A DNA stretch of 64,000 bases from positions 3,658,001-3,722,000 of the forward strand of contig NZ_JAJNEL010000001.1 of the NCBI RefSeq assembly GCF_029428675.1, written 5' to 3'. This DNA comes from Streptomyces sp. JH14. Its GTDB lineage: Bacteria > Actinomycetota > Actinomycetes > Streptomycetales > Streptomycetaceae. Positions 9,404 through 19,200 of this stretch are shown piece by piece (the first letter of the stretch is position 1; every line of letters begins with the position of its first letter). The notes under the pieces are model-generated. The model was not told where the DNA came from and did no database searches. It saw nothing but the letters and a program-made list of their open reading frames with translations. Both the position numbers and the translations under genes were made by a program.

Positions 9404-9826
9404 TCAGTCGCGGACGACCGTCACCGGGCACGGCGCGTGCTGGGTGACGTGCAGGCTGACCGAGCCGAGCAGGGTCGCCTTGAACCCGCTGTACCCGCGC
9501 GCCCCGACGACCAGCAGGTTCGCGCCCTTCGCCCGGTCCAGCAGGGCCTCCGCCGGGTTGCCGATCACCACGATCTTGCTGACCGCGGCGGCGCCCTCCG
9601 CTCCGAGTGCCTCCTCCAGTGCCTCGGTGAGCGACACGATCGCCACGGCCTGCGGATCGAAGTCCTCCGGCATGCCCGGCATCATGGACGCCCAGCTGGT
9701 CGCGGGGTACTCCCAGCTGTTGACGGCCTCCACCGAGTCGCCGGTCAGCTCGGCCTGGCGTACGGCCCAGTGCAGCGCCTTGATCGACTGCTCGGAGCCG
9801 TCCACGCCCACTACGATCCTGCCCAT
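9404..9826 (-). CDS. Universal stress protein, UspA family
   Basis: A 140-residue single-domain UspA protein beginning GRIVVGVDGSEQSIKALHW. The ATP-binding signature G-x2-G-x9-G-S is present as GARGYSGFKATLLGSVS near the C-terminus, so it belongs to the nucleotide-binding branch. Such proteins respond to stress or dormancy. GGAGG lies six bases before the ATG. It follows the flavin reductase gene on the same strand with a 92-bp gap. Confidence 0.95.
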   Translation of the reverse strand: MGRIVVGVDGSEQSIKALHWAVRQAELTGDSVEAVNSWEYPATSWASMMPGMPEDFDPQAVAIVSLTEALEEALGAEGAAAVSKIVVIGNPAEALLDRAKGANLLVVGARGYSGFKATLLGSVSLHVTQHAPCPVTVVRD

Positions 9827-9918
9827 CTCTGCCTCCAGCTCGGTTCAGCTCGCATCCGCGGATACACGTCGCATTGCATCTTTGCGGATAACTGCAGTCA
9901 AACCAGACATTCAGGCGT

Positions 9919-10569
9919 TCAGTCCAGTCGCAGGTCTGCCAGCTGCTGCTCGAACGGCACCACCGCGTCGTCGAGTCCGAGTGCCCTCGACGCCCCGGAG
10001 ACCGCCCGGCCGCCCGCGATCATGCCCGCGAGCTCGCCGCCCGCGCGCCGGATCCTGGACGGCAGTCCCTCGGTGTACTCGTCCCCGGACGAACCCCAGT
10101 CCTCCGACGCCGCGTACACGGATGTCGGTACGACGGTGGCCCGCAGGTACGCGAAGAGCGGCCGCATCGCGTGCTCCAGGACCAGCGAGTGCCGGGCGGT
10201 GCCCCCGGTCGCCGCGATCAGCACGGGCTTGCCGGTCAGCGTCGTGTTGCCGATCAGGTCGAAGAACGACTTGAACAGACCGCTGTACGAGGCGGTGAAG
10301 ACCGGCGACACGGCTATCAGGCCGTCGGCCTCCGCCGCCGCTTCGATCGCCTCGTCCAGGGCCGGCGACGGGAACCCCGTCACCAGGTGGTTCGCGATGT
10401 CGACGGCCAGATCGCGCAGCTCGATCACCCGGATCTCGACCGGCCGGTCCTGGTCGGTGGTCAGCCGCTCCCGGGCGGCCGCCGCCAGCCGGTCGGCCAG
10501 CAGCCGGGTCGACGACGGCTGGCTCAGTCCGGCCGAGACGGCGACGATCTTCAGGGCCTCGGTGTGCAT
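9919..10569 (-). CDS. NADPH-dependent FMN reductase
   Basis: A 216-residue flavodoxin-like reductase. The phosphate-binding SAGLSQPSST loop lies at residues ~12-21, and SPVFTASYSGLFKSFFDL is the typical FMN and dimer region. It reduces FMN with NAD(P)H to feed reduced flavin to a partner monooxygenase. That partner is almost certainly the LLM-class gene directly upstream, which ends six bases before this start; AAGGAG overlaps that gene's end. It resembles the CE1759-type reductases found beside LLM oxygenases. Confidence 0.92.
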   Translation of the reverse strand: MHTEALKIVAVSAGLSQPSSTRLLADRLAAAARERLTTDQDRPVEIRVIELRDLAVDIANHLVTGFPSPALDEAIEAAAEADGLIAVSPVFTASYSGLFKSFFDLIGNTTLTGKPVLIAATGGTARHSLVLEHAMRPLFAYLRATVVPTSVYAASEDWGSSGDEYTEGLPSRIRRAGGELAGMIAGGRAVSGASRALGLDDAVVPFEQQLADLRLD

Positions 10570-10575
10570 GGTGGG

Positions 10576-11658
10576 TCAGATCTCCTTCGTGCGGGCGGCG
10601 ACGGCCGGGTGGACGGGGGCGGAGTCCGGCACGCCGGCCGGCCGCATGTTCGCGAACTCCTTGCGCAGCACCGGGACGACCTCCTCGCCGAGGATGTCGA
10701 GCTGTTCCAGGACCGTCTTCAGCGGGAGCCCCGCGTGGTCCATCAGGAACAGCTGGCGCTGGTAGTCGCCGACGGCGTCACGGAATGACAGCGTCCGCTC
10801 GATGACCTCCTGCGGCGAACCGACGGTCAGCGGTGTCTGCTGCGAGAAGTCCTCCAGGGACGGCCCGTGTCCGTAGACCGGCGCGTTGTCGAAGTACGGG
10901 CGGAACTCCCGTACCGCGTCCTGCGAGTTCTTCCGCATGAACACCTGGCCGCCGAGGCCGACGATGGCCTGCTCGGCGGTGCCGTGCCCGTAGTGCGCGT
11001 ACCGCTGGCGGTAGAGGTTCACCATCTTCTTGGTGTGCTCGATGGGCCAGAAGATGTTGTTGTGGAAGAAGCCGTCGCCGTAGTACGCGGCCTGCTCCGC
11101 GATCTCCGGGGAGCGGATGGAACCGTGCCAGACGAACGGCGGGACGCCGTCCAGCGGGCGCGGGGTCGCGGTGAACGACTGCAGCGGCGTGCGGAACCTG
11201 CCCTCCCAGTCGACGACGTCCTCACGCCACAGCTTGTGCAGCAGGGCGTAGTTCTCGATGGCGAGCGGGATGCCCTGGCGGATGTCCTGGCCGAACCACG
11301 GGTAGACCGGTCCGGTGTTGCCGCGCCCCATCATCAAATCGACGCGGCCGTCCGCGAGGTGCTGCAGCGTGGCGTAGTCCTCGGCGATCTTCACCGGGTC
11401 GTTGGTGGTGATGAGCGTGGTCGAGGTCGAGAGGATGAGGTTCTCGGTGCGGGCCGCGATGTAGCCGAGCGTGGTCGTCGGGGAGGACGGGACGAACGGC
11501 GGGTTGTGGTGCTCACCGGTCGCGAAGACGTCGAGGCCCACTTCCTCGGCCTTGAGCGCGATGGCGAGGGTCGCCTTGATCCGCTCGTGCTCGGTCGGTG
11601 TCGTACCGGTCGTGGGGTCGGTGGTGACGTCTCCGACGGTGAAGATCCCGAACTGCAT
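10576..11658 (-). CDS. LLM-class flavin-dependent monooxygenase
   Basis: A 360-residue luciferase-like TIM-barrel protein beginning MQFGIFTVGDV. Segments such as GEHHNPPFVPSSP and LMMGRGN are typical of the LLM family, which uses reduced FMN and oxygen. I chose the ATG at 11658 because GGAGG lies eight bases upstream; the ATG five codons earlier lacks a site. It forms a two-gene operon with the FMN reductase. Upstream, TTGAAAC and TTGAAC sit as direct repeats at about 11693-11705, a possible regulator site. The substrate is unknown. Confidence 0.92.
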   Translation of the reverse strand: MQFGIFTVGDVTTDPTTGTTPTEHERIKATLAIALKAEEVGLDVFATGEHHNPPFVPSSPTTTLGYIAARTENLILSTSTTLITTNDPVKIAEDYATLQHLADGRVDLMMGRGNTGPVYPWFGQDIRQGIPLAIENYALLHKLWREDVVDWEGRFRTPLQSFTATPRPLDGVPPFVWHGSIRSPEIAEQAAYYGDGFFHNNIFWPIEHTKKMVNLYRQRYAHYGHGTAEQAIVGLGGQVFMRKNSQDAVREFRPYFDNAPVYGHGPSLEDFSQQTPLTVGSPQEVIERTLSFRDAVGDYQRQLFLMDHAGLPLKTVLEQLDILGEEVVPVLRKEFANMRPAGVPDSAPVHPAVAARTKEI

Positions 11659-11838
11659 GGCGCCCGCCTCCATAACGGTGAGTGCTTATTGTTGAAACTT
11701 GAACTACTTCTTCGCACGATACAACGGGGCACCCGCCCTCCCTATTCCGGGGGCGGGCGAAGGTGCCGCGGATGCGTACCCTGAATGCGGAAGTCCCCGG
11801 TACGGGCCGGGCGTGCCGGACCCGGGGAGGCAGGGCCA

Positions 11839-11967
11839 GTGGGCGACAGCGAGAGCTGGAAGGAGCGCGGCGTCGCGCTGCGCGTCTTCGTCTACATCTT
11901 CGCCACGCACCTCTTCGCGGGCTTCGTCTACCTGCTGTTCTACGTGGGTGACCACGCCCACAAGTGA
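11839..11967 (+). CDS. DUF6126-type small membrane protein
   Basis: A 42-residue protein with one transmembrane helix, starting at GTG and reading MGDSESWKERGVALRVF before the hydrophobic stretch and ending VGDHAHK. GGGAGG eight bases upstream fixes this start over the ATG at 11785. It matches the DUF6126 family seen beside DNA-binding regulators in Streptomyces; no such regulator is adjacent here. Its stop codon lies just ahead of the -35 element of the trpS promoter. The function is unknown. Confidence 0.8.
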   Translation: MGDSESWKERGVALRVFVYIFATHLFAGFVYLLFYVGDHAHK

Positions 11968-11968
11968 C

Positions 11969-11997
11969 CTGACCGGGCCGCCGTACCGCGTTACACT
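11969..11997 (+). promoter_or_regulatory. Promoter of the trp leader and trpS
   Basis: CTGACC at 11969-11974 and TACACT at 11992-11997 are separated by exactly 17 bp. Transcription would begin six or seven bases past the -10, which is the A of the leader-peptide ATG at 12004, so the leader mRNA is predicted to be leaderless. Confidence 0.7.
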
Positions 11998-12003
11998 CGC
12001 GGC

Positions 12004-12045
12004 ATGACCTCCGTACCGTGCCGGAACTGGTGGCGCTCCTCCTAG
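12004..12045 (+). CDS. trp leader peptide with tandem Trp codons
   Basis: A 13-residue reading frame, MTSVPCRNWWRSS, with adjacent TGG codons at 12028-12033, ending TAG. There is no Shine-Dalgarno, and the ATG coincides with the predicted transcription start. Ribosome stalling at the Trp codons when charged tRNA-Trp is scarce would control folding of the downstream RNA. It is far too short for gene finders but its position and content make it convincing. Confidence 0.85.
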   Translation: MTSVPCRNWWRSS

Positions 12046-12101
12046 GAGCGGCCGCCTCATCTGCACGTAACCAGGGCCGTTCGATCGGGACGGCCCTTTT
12101 T
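12034..12101 (+). promoter_or_regulatory. Ribosome-mediated transcription attenuator upstream of trpS
   Basis: Three mutually exclusive hairpins are visible. A pause hairpin pairs CGCTCCT (12034-12040) with AGGAGCG (12044-12050) and overlaps the leader stop. The antiterminator pairs GAGCGGCC (12046-12053) with GGCCGTTC (12075-12082). The terminator pairs AGGGCCGT (12073-12080) with ACGGCCCT (12090-12097), followed by a T run at 12097-12101. A ribosome stalled on the Trp codons masks the first arm and favours the antiterminator. Published work describes attenuation of the auxiliary TrpRS gene of S. coelicolor with this logic. Confidence 0.88.
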
Positions 12102-12183
12102 CTCTGCCCTCGCACGGGTACGAAAGACCGCTTCGGGCGGGCCGTCCTCCACGCACCGCACCAGCACCCGCGAGGAGAGACCC

Positions 12184-13242
12184 ATGAGCATCACGACCAC
12201 CGTCGCCACCGCACCCGCCGAGCGCCGCAGCGCCGGACTGGAGCAGCGGATCCAGGACGCACCCGGACGGTTCCGGGTCATGACCGGGGACCGGCCGACC
12301 GGACCCCTGCACCTCGGGCACTACTTCGGCACCCTGCACAACCGGGTCCGGCTGCAGGATCTCGGCGTGGACGTCTTCGTGATCGTCGCCGACTACCAGG
12401 TGCTGACCGACCGGGACGTCGCCGACCGGCTCGGTGAGTACATGGAGGGGATGCTGCTGGACTATCTGGCCATCGGCCTCGACCCCGCCCGCACCACGAT
12501 CTTCAACCACAGCGCCGTGCCCGCCCTGAACCAGCTGCTGCTGCCGTTCCTCAGTCTGGTCTCCGTCGCCGAGCTGAGCCGCAACCCCACGGTCAAGGAC
12601 GAGATCGCGCACTCCCGGCAGTCGGCGGTCAGTGGGCTGATGTTCACGTACCCCGTGCACCAGGCCGCCGACATCCTCTTCTGCAAGGGCAATCTCGTAC
12701 CTGTCGGGCAGGACCAGCTGCCCCACCTCGAAGTGACCCGGACGATCGCCCGGCGCTTCAACGAGCGGTACGGGGCGGTCTTCCCGGAACCGGACGCCCT
12801 GCTCTCCGCCGCACCGCTCCTGCTCGGCACCGACGGCACCAAGATGAGCAAGAGCCGGGGCAACTCCATCGCTCTCGGCGCCACCCCCGACGAGACGGCC
12901 CGGCTGATCCGCGGGGCGAGGACGGACACCGACCGGCGCATCACGTACGCACCGGAGACCCGGCCCGAGGTGTCGGGCCTCGTGCTGCTCGCCGCGCTCT
13001 GCCTCGACCGCGACCCGTACGCCGTCGCCGAGGAGATCGGCGACGGCGGCGGCGCCGCGCTCAAGCGGACGGTGACGGACGCCGTCAACACCCGGCTGGC
13101 ACCGGTGCGGGCACGGCGGGCGGAGTACGCGCAGGACATGGCATACGTGCGGTCGGTGCTGCGGGCCGGAAACGAGCGGGCCAACGCCGTGGCCGAGGAG
13201 ACGCTGGCCGAGGTGCGGGCGGTGATGGGGGGCGTGCTCTAG
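12184..13242 (+). CDS. trpS: Tryptophanyl-tRNA synthetase, probable auxiliary type
   Basis: A 352-residue class I synthetase that charges tRNA-Trp. The HIGH-type motif is HLGH at residues 43-46 within GDRPTGPLHLGHYFG, and KMSKS lies at residues ~220-224. A GAGGAGAG site precedes the ATG. The attenuator in front is the arrangement known for the auxiliary, indolmycin-resistant TrpRS1 of S. coelicolor, so this is probably the inducible second synthetase rather than the housekeeping one; that is inference. Its stop codon overlaps that of the convergent exonuclease in a shared CTAG. Confidence 0.93.
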   Translation: MSITTTVATAPAERRSAGLEQRIQDAPGRFRVMTGDRPTGPLHLGHYFGTLHNRVRLQDLGVDVFVIVADYQVLTDRDVADRLGEYMEGMLLDYLAIGLDPARTTIFNHSAVPALNQLLLPFLSLVSVAELSRNPTVKDEIAHSRQSAVSGLMFTYPVHQAADILFCKGNLVPVGQDQLPHLEVTRTIARRFNERYGAVFPEPDALLSAAPLLLGTDGTKMSKSRGNSIALGATPDETARLIRGARTDTDRRITYAPETRPEVSGLVLLAALCLDRDPYAVAEEIGDGGGAALKRTVTDAVNTRLAPVRARRAEYAQDMAYVRSVLRAGNERANAVAEETLAEVRAVMGGVL

Positions 13243-13952
13243 GACTTCGCGGTGCCGGGCCGGGGCGCGCCCGCCGCCTCGGCCCAGCCCGCGTCCGCCA
13301 CCGGCCAGGCACCCCGTGCCGACAGATCCAGGATCAGCGCCGCGATGTTCCAGGCGTCGTCCGCGCCGCTGTGGTGGCGGCCTTCCAGGGGGAGGCCCGC
13401 GATCTGCAGGGCCTGGGCCATGCCGGGGCGCTTGCGCAGGCCGTGGGCGGCAGTGAAGGGGATCTTGGCGTTGGTGTGGCGGCTGCCGAACGGGTACGGG
13501 GTCCCGGTGGCCCGGCACTGGCGGGTGAACTGGTGGCGGTCGTAGTCGCCCCAGCTGGCCCAGGGGCGTGCCCCGGCCAGGTGCTCGGCCGCCAGCAGCC
13601 GGCAGGCGTCGGCGAAGGACAGGCCCGTGTCCACCTCGGCCTGGGTCAGGCCGGTCAGTTCGGTGCAGAACGCGCTGACGGTGGACCGGGCCGGACGCAC
13701 CAGGATCCGGTGGCGGGCGACCCTTCCCCGGGGTCCCGGCTCCCTCCCCGGGCTGTCGGCGGCGCCCGAGCCGGAAGGACCCCATGGAGCAGCCCGGACC
13801 CTGTCGGCCGGGCGCAGGTCGACGACGGTCAGCCCGATCTCGATGATCTCGCTGACGGCCCCGGGAGGCGGCTGCCCGTCCCAGCACGTCGCCTCGACGT
13901 CGATGACGTTCAGGAGTCCGCCGTCCTGCTTGTCCCGTCCCGTGTGGTCCAT
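13239..13952 (-). CDS. DEDDh 3'-5' exonuclease, KapD-like
   Basis: A 237-residue exonuclease-fold protein. The DxE motif is IDVEATCW near residue 17, WGDYDRHQF carries the second acidic motif, and HHSGADDAWNIAALI provides the H-x4-D catalytic motif. Such proteins trim RNA or DNA 3' ends; the closest named relatives include KapD and ERI-1-like exonucleases. An internal Arg/Pro-rich insert at residues ~45-70 interrupts the fold and is unusual. The ATG at 13952 is preferred; longer in-frame starts give an unstructured Arg-rich extension. It is convergent with trpS. Confidence 0.85.
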   Translation of the reverse strand: MDHTGRDKQDGGLLNVIDVEATCWDGQPPPGAVSEIIEIGLTVVDLRPADRVRAAPWGPSGSGAADSPGREPGPRGRVARHRILVRPARSTVSAFCTELTGLTQAEVDTGLSFADACRLLAAEHLAGARPWASWGDYDRHQFTRQCRATGTPYPFGSRHTNAKIPFTAAHGLRKRPGMAQALQIAGLPLEGRHHSGADDAWNIAALILDLSARGAWPVADAGWAEAAGAPRPGTAKS

Positions 13953-14157
13953 GCGGCGAGGGTAGGCAGCAGGGGCCCGCGGAGCATCCGGATTTCGCCG
14001 GGCGCCGGGTGCCCGGGACCATCGTGCCGGGCACCGGATCGACGCGCGCGCGGTGTGCCACGGGGCGCTCTCCACATTTCGGTGACGTGCGTCGTCCTGC
14101 CCGCCGTCGGCATGGTGCGCACCGGGCGGCCCGCGCAGGACGCCGGCCGCACAGCCC

Positions 14158-16143
14158 TCAGCAATACGTCATCGAGCCCCGCCTGCGCAGCAGTTCCGCA
14201 AGTCCGCGCCGGGTCGCCGCGATCACCACGCGGTCCTCGGCGCGGAGCACGTAGCCGGGGTGCAGATCCCAGACCAGGCCCGACGGCCGGTCCGGGGACG
14301 CGGGTGCGGACGCCGTCAGGTCGCGGTGGCGGTCCTCCGGCGGTGTCGCATCCAGCGCCAGTACCCGCCACGCACCCGCCCGGAACGCCTGCTCGACCGT
14401 CCGGCCCTCCAGCTGCGGGTGGCCCGCCACCTCGATCGCGGCGAACAGCATCACCTTCCGCTCGACCGGGATCGCGCCCAGGATCTGCCGGCCCATCATC
14501 GCCCCGGCGAACGCCGGGGCGGCCAGGTGGGAGACGGACCGCGAGCGGGTCAGGGCGTGCGGATGGGCGGTGCGCAGGGTGCGGTAGACGGCGGTGGCGA
14601 ACTCGTCGTCGAACAGCCGCAGCGCCACCCGCAGGTCCGGTTTGACCGAGCGGGCGTAGAGCACGGCCTCCAGATTGGTGGTGTCGGCGCTGGTCAGTGC
14701 GAGGAGCGCGCGGGCACGCTCGATCTTCGCCGCTTCCAGGACTCCCTCCTGGGTGACGTCCCCGAGCACGACCGGTACGTGCAGCCGCCGGGCCACCGGG
14801 ATGCCGCGCGCGTTCGGGTCGTCCTCCACGCACACCACGGGGATACCGAGTTCACGCAGCCGCACCAGCACCCTCGTACCGATCTTGCCGAGTCCCAGCA
14901 GCACCACATGGCCGGTGAGTCCGCGCGGCGGGCGGCGCAGGGACGAGGCCGTGCGCAGGGAGCCGAAGGCTTCGAGGACGCCCGCGACCAGCAGCGGCAG
15001 CAGCATCAGTCCGGCCAGGCCGGAGAGCAGCTGGATGATCTGCCGTGCGGCGGTGTCGCCGATCGCCGGGTCGCCCATGGCGAACAGGTCGAGGAGCGTG
15101 ACGTACGTGGCGTGCAGCGGATTGTCGCCTGTGGTGAGCGTGGAGGCCACCGCGAGCGCGAGGACCGCCGCGGCGACGCCCAGTGCCGACCAGCGCAGCC
15201 GGCGCGAGAAGATCTGGCTCAGCGGTACGTTCCGGCCGCCCATCCGCGGGGCGGGTCCGGTCGGCGCGGCCTCCCGGATGGCCTCCAGGACGACGGTGCC
15301 GCGGCCGGTCGCGGCGGCCACCGCCCGGTGGTCCGGAAGGAGTTGGGGGCCCTCGGCGCCGCTGCTCTCGGACCCTTCGGTGCCCGCCGGGTCATGCGTG
15401 GTGGAGGAGAGCAGCGCGAGCGTGCACAGACCGGGGTCGGCGACCTCGCCCTGGCGGGGCGGGGTGCGTTCGACGGCCCGCAGGAGCAGGCCTTCCGCCT
15501 GGATCACCTTGCTGGAGCCGGTCAGTGCGGTCGCGGCGAGTGCGGGGGCGGCGGTGTCGGCGTCGGAGAGCACGGTGGTGGACGTGTCCGGTGCCGTCGT
15601 GCCGAGCCCGGGGAGGGCGACGGCGGCGGCCTGGTCGAGGAGGGTCTCCAGGTGCTGGCCGAGCTTGCGGTTGTAGAGGCGGATGACCAGCCGGACACGG
15701 GGGTTGAGGCGGCGGGCGGTCAACGCGGCACGTATGTTGCGCTCGTCGTCGTCGTAGACGAGCGCCAGTGCGGCGGCCGTGTCGACCCCCGCCTCCTCGA
15801 ACGCCTCGTCGGACGGTTCCGCCGCCTCCAGGATGCGGACGGCCTGGACTCCGGCGTTGGTGTCGCCGTCCCCGGTGCCCGAAGGCGCGGGCGCGCCGTT
15901 GCGGTTCATCGCCGCCGACATCCGGCCGAACAGCGTGACCGCACGCCCGCGCTGGGTCAGCGGCAGCTCCGGCCGGCGCGGGTCGCGTCCCGGCGGGAGC
16001 AGCAGTGTGACCCGCTCCCCGTAGACGTACCGCAGTTCCACCGCCAGCCGCCGTGCGAGTGCGTCGTCACCGCAGACGACCATGTGGCCTTCGGCTGTGG
16101 GGCGTTGGGGCTGCTGGGGAAGTGTGGACACGGAACCCAGCAT
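14158..16143 (-). CDS. Double RCK (TrkA-N) membrane protein, K+-channel-like
   Basis: A 661-residue protein in the order Rossmann/RCK domain (residues ~15-200, starting GHMVVCGDDALARRLAVEL), linker, two transmembrane helices around a pore-like loop (~316-390), a second RCK domain beginning GHVVLLGLGKIGTRVLVRL (~411), and a C-terminal TrkA-C-like region. It is probably a membrane ion channel or transporter gated by NAD(H) or another nucleotide. The loop reads TLLDLFAMGDP where K+ channels have TTVGYGD, so the selectivity filter is degenerate. It lies on the same strand as the ATPase, 72 bp downstream. Confidence 0.85.
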   Translation of the reverse strand: MLGSVSTLPQQPQRPTAEGHMVVCGDDALARRLAVELRYVYGERVTLLLPPGRDPRRPELPLTQRGRAVTLFGRMSAAMNRNGAPAPSGTGDGDTNAGVQAVRILEAAEPSDEAFEEAGVDTAAALALVYDDDERNIRAALTARRLNPRVRLVIRLYNRKLGQHLETLLDQAAAVALPGLGTTAPDTSTTVLSDADTAAPALAATALTGSSKVIQAEGLLLRAVERTPPRQGEVADPGLCTLALLSSTTHDPAGTEGSESSGAEGPQLLPDHRAVAAATGRGTVVLEAIREAAPTGPAPRMGGRNVPLSQIFSRRLRWSALGVAAAVLALAVASTLTTGDNPLHATYVTLLDLFAMGDPAIGDTAARQIIQLLSGLAGLMLLPLLVAGVLEAFGSLRTASSLRRPPRGLTGHVVLLGLGKIGTRVLVRLRELGIPVVCVEDDPNARGIPVARRLHVPVVLGDVTQEGVLEAAKIERARALLALTSADTTNLEAVLYARSVKPDLRVALRLFDDEFATAVYRTLRTAHPHALTRSRSVSHLAAPAFAGAMMGRQILGAIPVERKVMLFAAIEVAGHPQLEGRTVEQAFRAGAWRVLALDATPPEDRHRDLTASAPASPDRPSGLVWDLHPGYVLRAEDRVVIAATRRGLAELLRRRGSMTYC

Positions 16144-16215
16144 GCCTTGTCCCCCGCGGCCGTGCGGCAGAAGGGATCCCCTGAACGATCACCGCTCCAT
16201 GGGTGCCGCCCCGTT

Positions 16216-19200
16216 TCAGCGGTCTCCGTTCCGGATCGCCGACTCGACCGCCGCGATCCGGTCCGCGAGCAGACCGAGCGCCGCGACCGCCCGGGACACG
16301 GAATCCCCGCCGCGCGAGCCGTCCGGGCCGCCCAGTGCCTGGGTGCGCACGTACGAGGCGGTGATCGCCGCCCACCGCTCGGCCTGTTCGGGGGTGAGCG
16401 TGCCCCGTAGGGACGCCAGTTTCAGCAGGTTGGCCTCGGCGCCCGTGGTGAGCGTCTGGGCCTCGCCCGCGTAGTGGTCGTCGACGACGGCGGCGAGCTC
16501 CGCGTCGTTCATCACGGGCACGATCCGTTCGGCGATCCTGTTCATGTTGCGGTACGAGCCCTGCAGCCGGAACGGCGGCTCGGTGCGGGTCGCATCGGTC
16601 TGCGCGGCCGAGGCGATGTATGCGGCGTTCACCGCGAGCACGGTGGACCGGGCGGTCAGCAGATGACGCAGGACCGAGACGATCCCGTCGAGTTCGGCGG
16701 GTGCGTACGGGTGGCCGAGCCTGTCCGCGTGCGCCGAGGGTTCCGTGCCGGAGGCCAGGCGTACCAGCAGTGCGAGGTCTTCCCGGGAGCAGCCGGCGAG
16801 GGGGGCCAGCACCGGGTTGGCGGTCAGCGCGTTCTCGACGAAGCTCAGCGCGAAGACGTCCTCGCGGCCGCTCAGCACCTCGCCCAGGTTCCACACGTCG
16901 GCCCGGTTGGCGAGCATGTCCGGGATCCGGAACTGCTCGCCGGACTCGGTGTACGGATTGCCCGCCATGCACACGGCGAATCGCTTGCCCCGCAGGTCGT
17001 AGCTGCGCGGCTCGCCGTTCTGTACGCCCTCGACACGGCGGGTGGCATCGCAGAGCGGGATGAACTTCTGGAGCAGCTCGGGCGAGGTGTGCTGGATGTC
17101 GTCGAGGTGGAGGAGCGTGTTGTTGCCCGCCTCCAGCGCGAAGTTGATCTTCTCGATCTCCTGTCGGGCGGTCGCGTCGGGTGCCTGCGCCGGGTCGAGG
17201 GAAGTCACCTCGCGGCCGAGCGAAGGGCCGCTGATCTTGACGAGGACCAGGCCGAGCCGGTGGGCGACGTACTCCATGAGGGTCGTCTTGCCGTATCCGG
17301 GCGGCGAGACGAGCAGCAGCAGCCCCTGCGAGTCGGTGCGCCGGCCGGCATCGGCGGTGGAGAGCTGCTTGGCGAGGCTGTCGCCGATCAGCGGCAGATA
17401 CACCTCGTCGAGCAGCCGGTTGCGGACGAACGCGGACATCACCCGCGGCCGGTGCTCGTCGAGCCGCAACCGGGCACGTTCGGCGGCGACGAGGGCGGTC
17501 CGCTGCCGCTGGTAGGCGCGGAAGCCGGGGACGACGGCCGCACGGAACCCGGCGGTGCGGGCGAGGAGTTCGTCCAGGCGGACGGACAGCCTGCCCCGGT
17601 CGATGCGCGGGTGCGCGCCGAGCAGCCCCTGCACGGTGGCGGTGAGCGGTGCCTCGCAGTCGTACCGCTCGGTCGCCGGTTCCGGGCAGAGCTCCACGGC
17701 GACCGCCTCCGCGAGATCGCCGCTCCCGATCCCGGCGCCGCTCGCGGTGGCGTACGACGTCAGCCAGCCCTCGACGAGCTGGCGGCGCGCGGGAAGGTCG
17801 TCGCGGAGTGCGGCGAGGTCCTCGTCGTACGCCGAAGTGCCCGTCGTGCGGCGGAACTTGTCCAGGAAGGTACGGACCGCGGCGCTCGTCACGAACCCGG
17901 CGGGCCCGGAAGTCAGCTCCTCGAAGAGATACGCGGCAGCCGGTCGCCCGTGCTCTCCGGCGATCCTGGCCGCCCATTCCTCCTGGAGGGCGCTGATCGC
18001 GGGCGCCGCCCCGAACTCCGCTCGGGCGCGGGCCAGCGACACGGCGCGGCGCGTCCAGGAGGTGCGGAGGGCGGCATCGGCTTCGTACGTCCAGAAGAGT
18101 TGCGCCGCTGCCCGCACCTGCGGCGGGACGCGCAGCAGACCCGCCCCGGCGTGCAGTCCGAGCAGCGCGGTCAGGATGGCGGTGGCGTCCTCGTCGTGGA
18201 CGCCCCGCTGGTACCCCTCGTCATACGCGGCCGCCGCCGACTCCCGTACAAAGGACAGCAGTTCGTCCGGTTCGCGGGCGGCCAGTGCGTCCGCGCCGTG
18301 CTCGTCCAGGAGCCGGGCGGCGAGGTGTTCGCCGCGGTAGACGGACGGGGACTCCGATGGCAGCAACTGCTCCCAGTACGGGCGGGTCGCCTCGAACGCC
18401 GGGTCGGTGACCGGAGCCCGGTAGTCGGTTCCGGTGACGGCGAACGCGAGGCGTTCCCCGGACGGCACCAGGGTCAGGTCGAACGGCTGGGTGTTCACGG
18501 CGAACCGGTGGCGGCCGAGCCGGATCGTCGCACCGCCGTCCGCGTACAGCTCGCTGCGGTCGCGCAGCGCACGCCCCGCCTCCTGGCGGGCCGCCTTCAG
18601 CCGCCCGTCGAGCTCCTCGGCCCGTACCGGGTCGCCGAGTCCGCGCAGCTCGTCCGCCGTGCGGACGACCTTGGCGACCATCGGGTCGGAGGCGAAGAAC
18701 GTGTGCACGGCGTCCAGGTCGGCAAGGGCCGTCAGGCGGCGTGAGACCGTTTCGAGGACCCGGGCCGCCGACTCGGCCAGCCGCTCGGCGCGGCGTGCAC
18801 GAGCGTCCTGCAGCGTCTGCTTGCGGGCCGAGAACGCCTCGTACACCTCCGTCCGCCGCTCTGCCAGGGCAGCGAGGAAGTCGTCGTACTCGGCGAACCG
18901 GGACTCCAGGTTCTCCACCTGGAGCAGCATCCTGGCCAGCTGCTCGTCGCATGCGTCGGGGGAGTCCGCGGCGGCCAGCGCACCCGTGACGGCCTGCCCG
19001 AGCAGGGCGGACTCGGCGGCGAACTCCGCCCGTCCCTCGCGGTCGAGAAGTTCACGCCGGCGGGCGGCGAGCGTGGCGCGGGCCCGGTTGACACCGCCGA
19101 GCACGTCGGCGATCCGCTCCAGGATCGACGTACGGACGGTGGCGTCGCCGATGTCGAGCCCGGCGACGACATCCGTGACCGTCGACAGCCCGTCCGCCAG

